DNA of 64,000 bases from the NCBI GenBank assembly GCA_007570785.1, contig ML661382.1:375526-439525 (forward strand). Direction: 5' to 3'. Positions within the stretch are counted from its first letter, which is position 1. Each line of letters opens with the position of its first letter. The stretch comes from Antilocapra americana (taxonomy: Eukaryota; Chordata; Mammalia; Artiodactyla; Antilocapridae). Below are positions 61,455-64,000 of this stretch, piece by piece. The notes under the pieces were generated by a model. That model did not search any database and had not been told where the DNA came from. It saw only the letters and a list, made by a program, of their open reading frames with translations. Both the position numbers and the translations under genes were made by a program.

Positions 61455-61512
61455 GTGTCCACACACACGTGCTCACAGGTGTGTGCCCATGCGTGTGCAC
61501 ACATACACGTTA
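61455..61512 (+). repeat. CA/TG alternating tract
   Basis: 'tgtccacacacacgtgctca', 'caggtgtgtgcccatgcgtg' and 'tgcacacatacacg': alternating purine-pyrimidine sequence with several short inverted repeats. Confidence 0.7.
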
Positions 61513-62157
61513 CTCCTCTGGTACCCTCACATGTTTTATATATGAAAATATGTACCCTTGCTAATGAAAAAAGCAAAATTTCAAAATCATCCTAATTGTT
61601 TATCTCTCCACTTTTTAATATCTGACAACACTGAGGTTTTTCTAGAATAAAAACTAGTATGTTAAAAATGAAAAGATTCTATTCAATGGCTTGTTTGAAA
61701 TCTCCCATGTTCAGGCTGACTCTTGAATCTATTTCTGTGAAAAAAGGGGATGCTGGGAATCCTCCTTAGAAACAAAAGGCACAAAAATAACAGTAGCAGT
61801 AAAAACAATAACTCCCATGTTGGCGACGCTCTGCAGTTTGAAACGTCCAGTCTTGGATGTTTCCTTGCAAACGGCATTTTGATGTTGGTCTTGGGGCTCC
61901 TGGGAGGTTTATGGGAACAAGTGTGGCTCCTGAAGCAACCTGCTCAATTTTCCAGGTACAAACCAGCTTTGGTGGGTTGGGGTGAGCCCTACTAAAGGGG
62001 AAGATATGCCTCCTTTGTCTCCCCATCCTGTTGCCTCTTCCTGGGCAGAGCGTGGGCTCCCAGAAGAAATCTTCAGAGCCAAGGCTAGCACAGGGTTCAT
62101 GATCTCCATGGCCATAGTCATGGCCGGTCTGCATGTTTCAAGTCCCTTAAGAATCAG
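61513..62157. other. Unique sequence, nothing recognised
   Basis: AT-rich to about 61810, then GC-richer. No feature is supported. Confidence 0.35.
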
Positions 62158-62300
62158 TGGTTGTTGCTGTTCAGTCTGATTGACTGAACAGCACTGTCTG
62201 ACTCTTTGCCACCCCATGATCTGTAGCTCGCCAGGCTCCTCTGTCCTTCACTATCTCCTGGAATTTGCTCAAACTTATGTGCTTTGAGTCATTGATGCCA
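62158..62300 (-). mobile_element. BovB LINE 3'-end fragment
   Basis: 'gttgctgttcagtctgattg', 'ctgtagctcgccaggctcct' and 'ctttgagtcattgatgcc'. It carries an 8-bp inverted repeat (62169-62176 / 62182-62189) in the terminal region. Confidence 0.7.
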
Positions 62301-62699
62301 TTAATTCAAGGAATGTTGCAGCTGGAAGAAACATGGGAGACCTCTGGGCTTCACTCACCATCTGTAAAATAGGACTGCTGTTCACATTGGCTTCAGGCTT
62401 GTTCTGAAGTAGAAATACCACTGATCACAATGATGCTGCGGCAGATGCCATATGGACAATGTGGATGTGGGGTGGGTGTCACGACTCTTGGTCTCCACCT
62501 CCTCCAAGTGAGGTCTACACTGAAGCTAGCTGCTCTGATGATCCAGTCCATGGTACCTTTTCCCTTCACTTCTGGAGACTTCTATCAAGACCCTAACTCC
62601 ATGTTTTCCAAAGCTACTGGGATGCTGTAAGCTTTCAATTTATGTCCCAGGGAGCTGAAGATCTTACTCACAGGCATGTCCAGAGCTGGCTTTGGTCAG
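62301..62699. other. Unique sequence, nothing recognised
   Basis: 'ttcactcaccatctgtaaaa' at 62352 suggests a MIR trace; the rest is unassigned. Confidence 0.35.
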
Positions 62700-62900
62700 A
62701 TGCATTGACATGGCTTTCATTCCTTCAGCCAACAGGGTCTGAGCTTCTGCTCTGGGTTAGGTTAAGTGCTGTGCTGGGGATAGAGAGGAATCTGCATGGA
62801 GCTCACAGTCTGCGTGGGGCGCAGACAAGACAACAGATGGTCCCAGTGCAAAATGGTACCAAAAAGATCAGAGAAGGAAAGGAAATCTGGAGGAACTAGG
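62700..62900 (-). mobile_element. L2 LINE fragment
   Basis: 'tcattccttcagccaacagg', 'gtgctgtgctggggatagag' and 'catggagctcacagtctgcg'. Antisense L2 3' end. Confidence 0.7.
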
Positions 62901-62914
62901 TGGAGTCGTGGATT

Positions 62915-63060
62915 CCTCTAGGTTGGGAAGATCCCTTGAAGGCGGGCATGGCAACCTCTCTAGTATTCTTGCCCGGAGAATCCCATGGACAGAGGAGTGT
63001 GCCAGGCCACAGTCCATAGGGTCACAAGGAATTGGACGTGATGGAAGTGACTTAGCATGG
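62915..63060 (+). mobile_element. Bov-tA SINE, 5'-truncated
   Basis: 'ggttgggaagatcccttgaa', 'tctagtattcttgcccggag' and 'gaattggacgtgatggaagt'. The tRNA head is missing. Confidence 0.85.
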
Positions 63061-63139
63061 GCTGAAGAAGTGAGAAATGGCAGGAGCTGCTCGTGTGTAG
63101 ACAGAAGGATGTCAACTGGAGGAAGGCATGTTTGAGAAG

Positions 63140-63275
63140 GTGGCCAGAGCAAAAGACATACGAGGGAGGCATGCAGGAAACATGGCTGGGAAAACTAGGT
63201 GAGGGTCAGCTGACAGATAGCCATGATGGGATTTGCTAAGAAGTCTAGGCTTTTATCTTGGGGGCAACTGGGAGC
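63140..63275 (-). mobile_element. L2 LINE fragment
   Basis: 'tctaggcttttatcttgggg' and 'gcaactgggagccattgact' match the antisense L2 block also seen at 11445-11490. Confidence 0.6.
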
Positions 63276-63649
63276 CATTGACTTTTAGGGCGTACCCACA
63301 AATCACAGGCTAAAGCACAGGCGTATTTGATAAGCTTGTTTTGTTACCCCAGTGGCTGCATCAAAATTTGAAAGGCACTGTTTTAATTTATGTGGCTGGT
63401 GATCATTGCCCATTAGGCCCCTTCGTCTCCCTCATGCCTACACTGTCTCTGATCTCCCTCATCTCTTCTCAAGTTTCTTCCCATCTCTTATCCCAAAGAC
63501 TTCTCCATACTTCAGCATCAGGGATGGAATGAAGCTCTGGGTGTCTATCTTATCCATCAGGGATTTGTTTTATAAGGCAGGTCAAAAACCCTGCTTGAAA
63601 TGGCTATGTAAAAACCTCTGAGTCTAAGTATCAGGAGATCATTGCAGGT
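63276..63649. other. Unique sequence, nothing recognised
   Basis: No repeat or gene is recognised. Short chance frames only. Confidence 0.35.
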
Positions 63650-63960
63650 ACCAAACCAGATGCTGTAGAGACAGAGTTAAGTAGATAATGGCCCTTTTCA
63701 AGTGGCTTCCACTTAGTGGGGGATGGACAGAGATGCATAACTTCACCCCACATTGTGGGAACTTTGGCAGAAGAGAGGAACGGGGCTTTGGGAGCTCCAA
63801 GAAAGGCAATGTAGGTCAGCGTAGGACATAGGGAATGCCTCTGGTCAGAGTCTCTGGAGATGGACTCTGAGATGGAGGTTTGTGTGGGGCCAGTTTCCAG
63901 GGGAGTGGTCTTGGGAACCACATGTGTGAGGAAGGAAAGCAGGTCTGGCATGAGGAGAGG
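63650..63960 (-). mobile_element. L2 LINE fragment (weak)
   Basis: 'aagtagataatggccctttt', 'gggctttgggagctccaaga' and 'aggcaatgtaggtcagcgta' loosely follow antisense L2. Reaches nearly to the window edge. Confidence 0.4.
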
Positions 63961-64000
63961 CCTTAGCCAATCCCACAGGGGCCTCTGGAGCTGGCAAGAC

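Overview
This window is nuclear DNA from a ruminant, most likely a bovid. The evidence is the set of lineage-restricted retroposons: BovB LINE fragments, many tRNA-headed Bov-tA SINEs, one dimeric Bov-A2 SINE, CHR-type cetartiodactyl SINEs, and one LTR that resembles artiodactyl endogenous retrovirus LTRs. All names come from sequence recognition alone; no search was run. I found no protein-coding exon, rRNA, tRNA gene or CRISPR array that I could defend. The longest open frames lie in transposon fragments or in low-complexity sequence. The window reads as an intergenic or deep-intronic interval.

Four layers of interspersed repeats are visible. The oldest is L2 and MIR, present throughout and often cut by later insertions. 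Next come MaLR/MLT1-type LTRs, a Tigger-like DNA transposon and Charlie-like hAT pieces. L1 3' ends follow. The ruminant BovB and Bov-tA layer is youngest. Several insertions carry clear target-site duplications (TSDs), so their order can be read directly. Examples are 3877-5822 (MLT1 containing Tigger, containing BovB and Bov-tA), 40000-44462 (one L2 opened by L1, LTR and SINE insertions) and 52346-53099 (MLT1 containing a two-headed Bov-tA).

Between repeats are AT-rich, repeat-poor blocks with homeodomain-, octamer-, CRE- and TCF-like words: 2840-3195, 8500-8880, 14880-15560, 25595-25762, 28795-29110, 36440-36950, 37290-37640, 48865-48960, 51930-52100, 54195-54650 and 56215-57150. Their freedom from insertions and their composition suggest conserved non-coding elements, as found around developmental regulators. 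This is inference; no alignment was possible.

The most notable observations are: (1) a BovB body joined to a Bov-tA head and flanked as one unit by a single 10-bp TSD; (2) a 20-bp minisatellite grown inside the first bases of a Bov-tA head, next to an oppositely oriented Bov-tA; (3) two insertions at the same 10-bp target, leaving three copies of it; (4) a 40-bp motif shared by two conserved-looking blocks 1.8 kb apart. I found no new multi-gene system.
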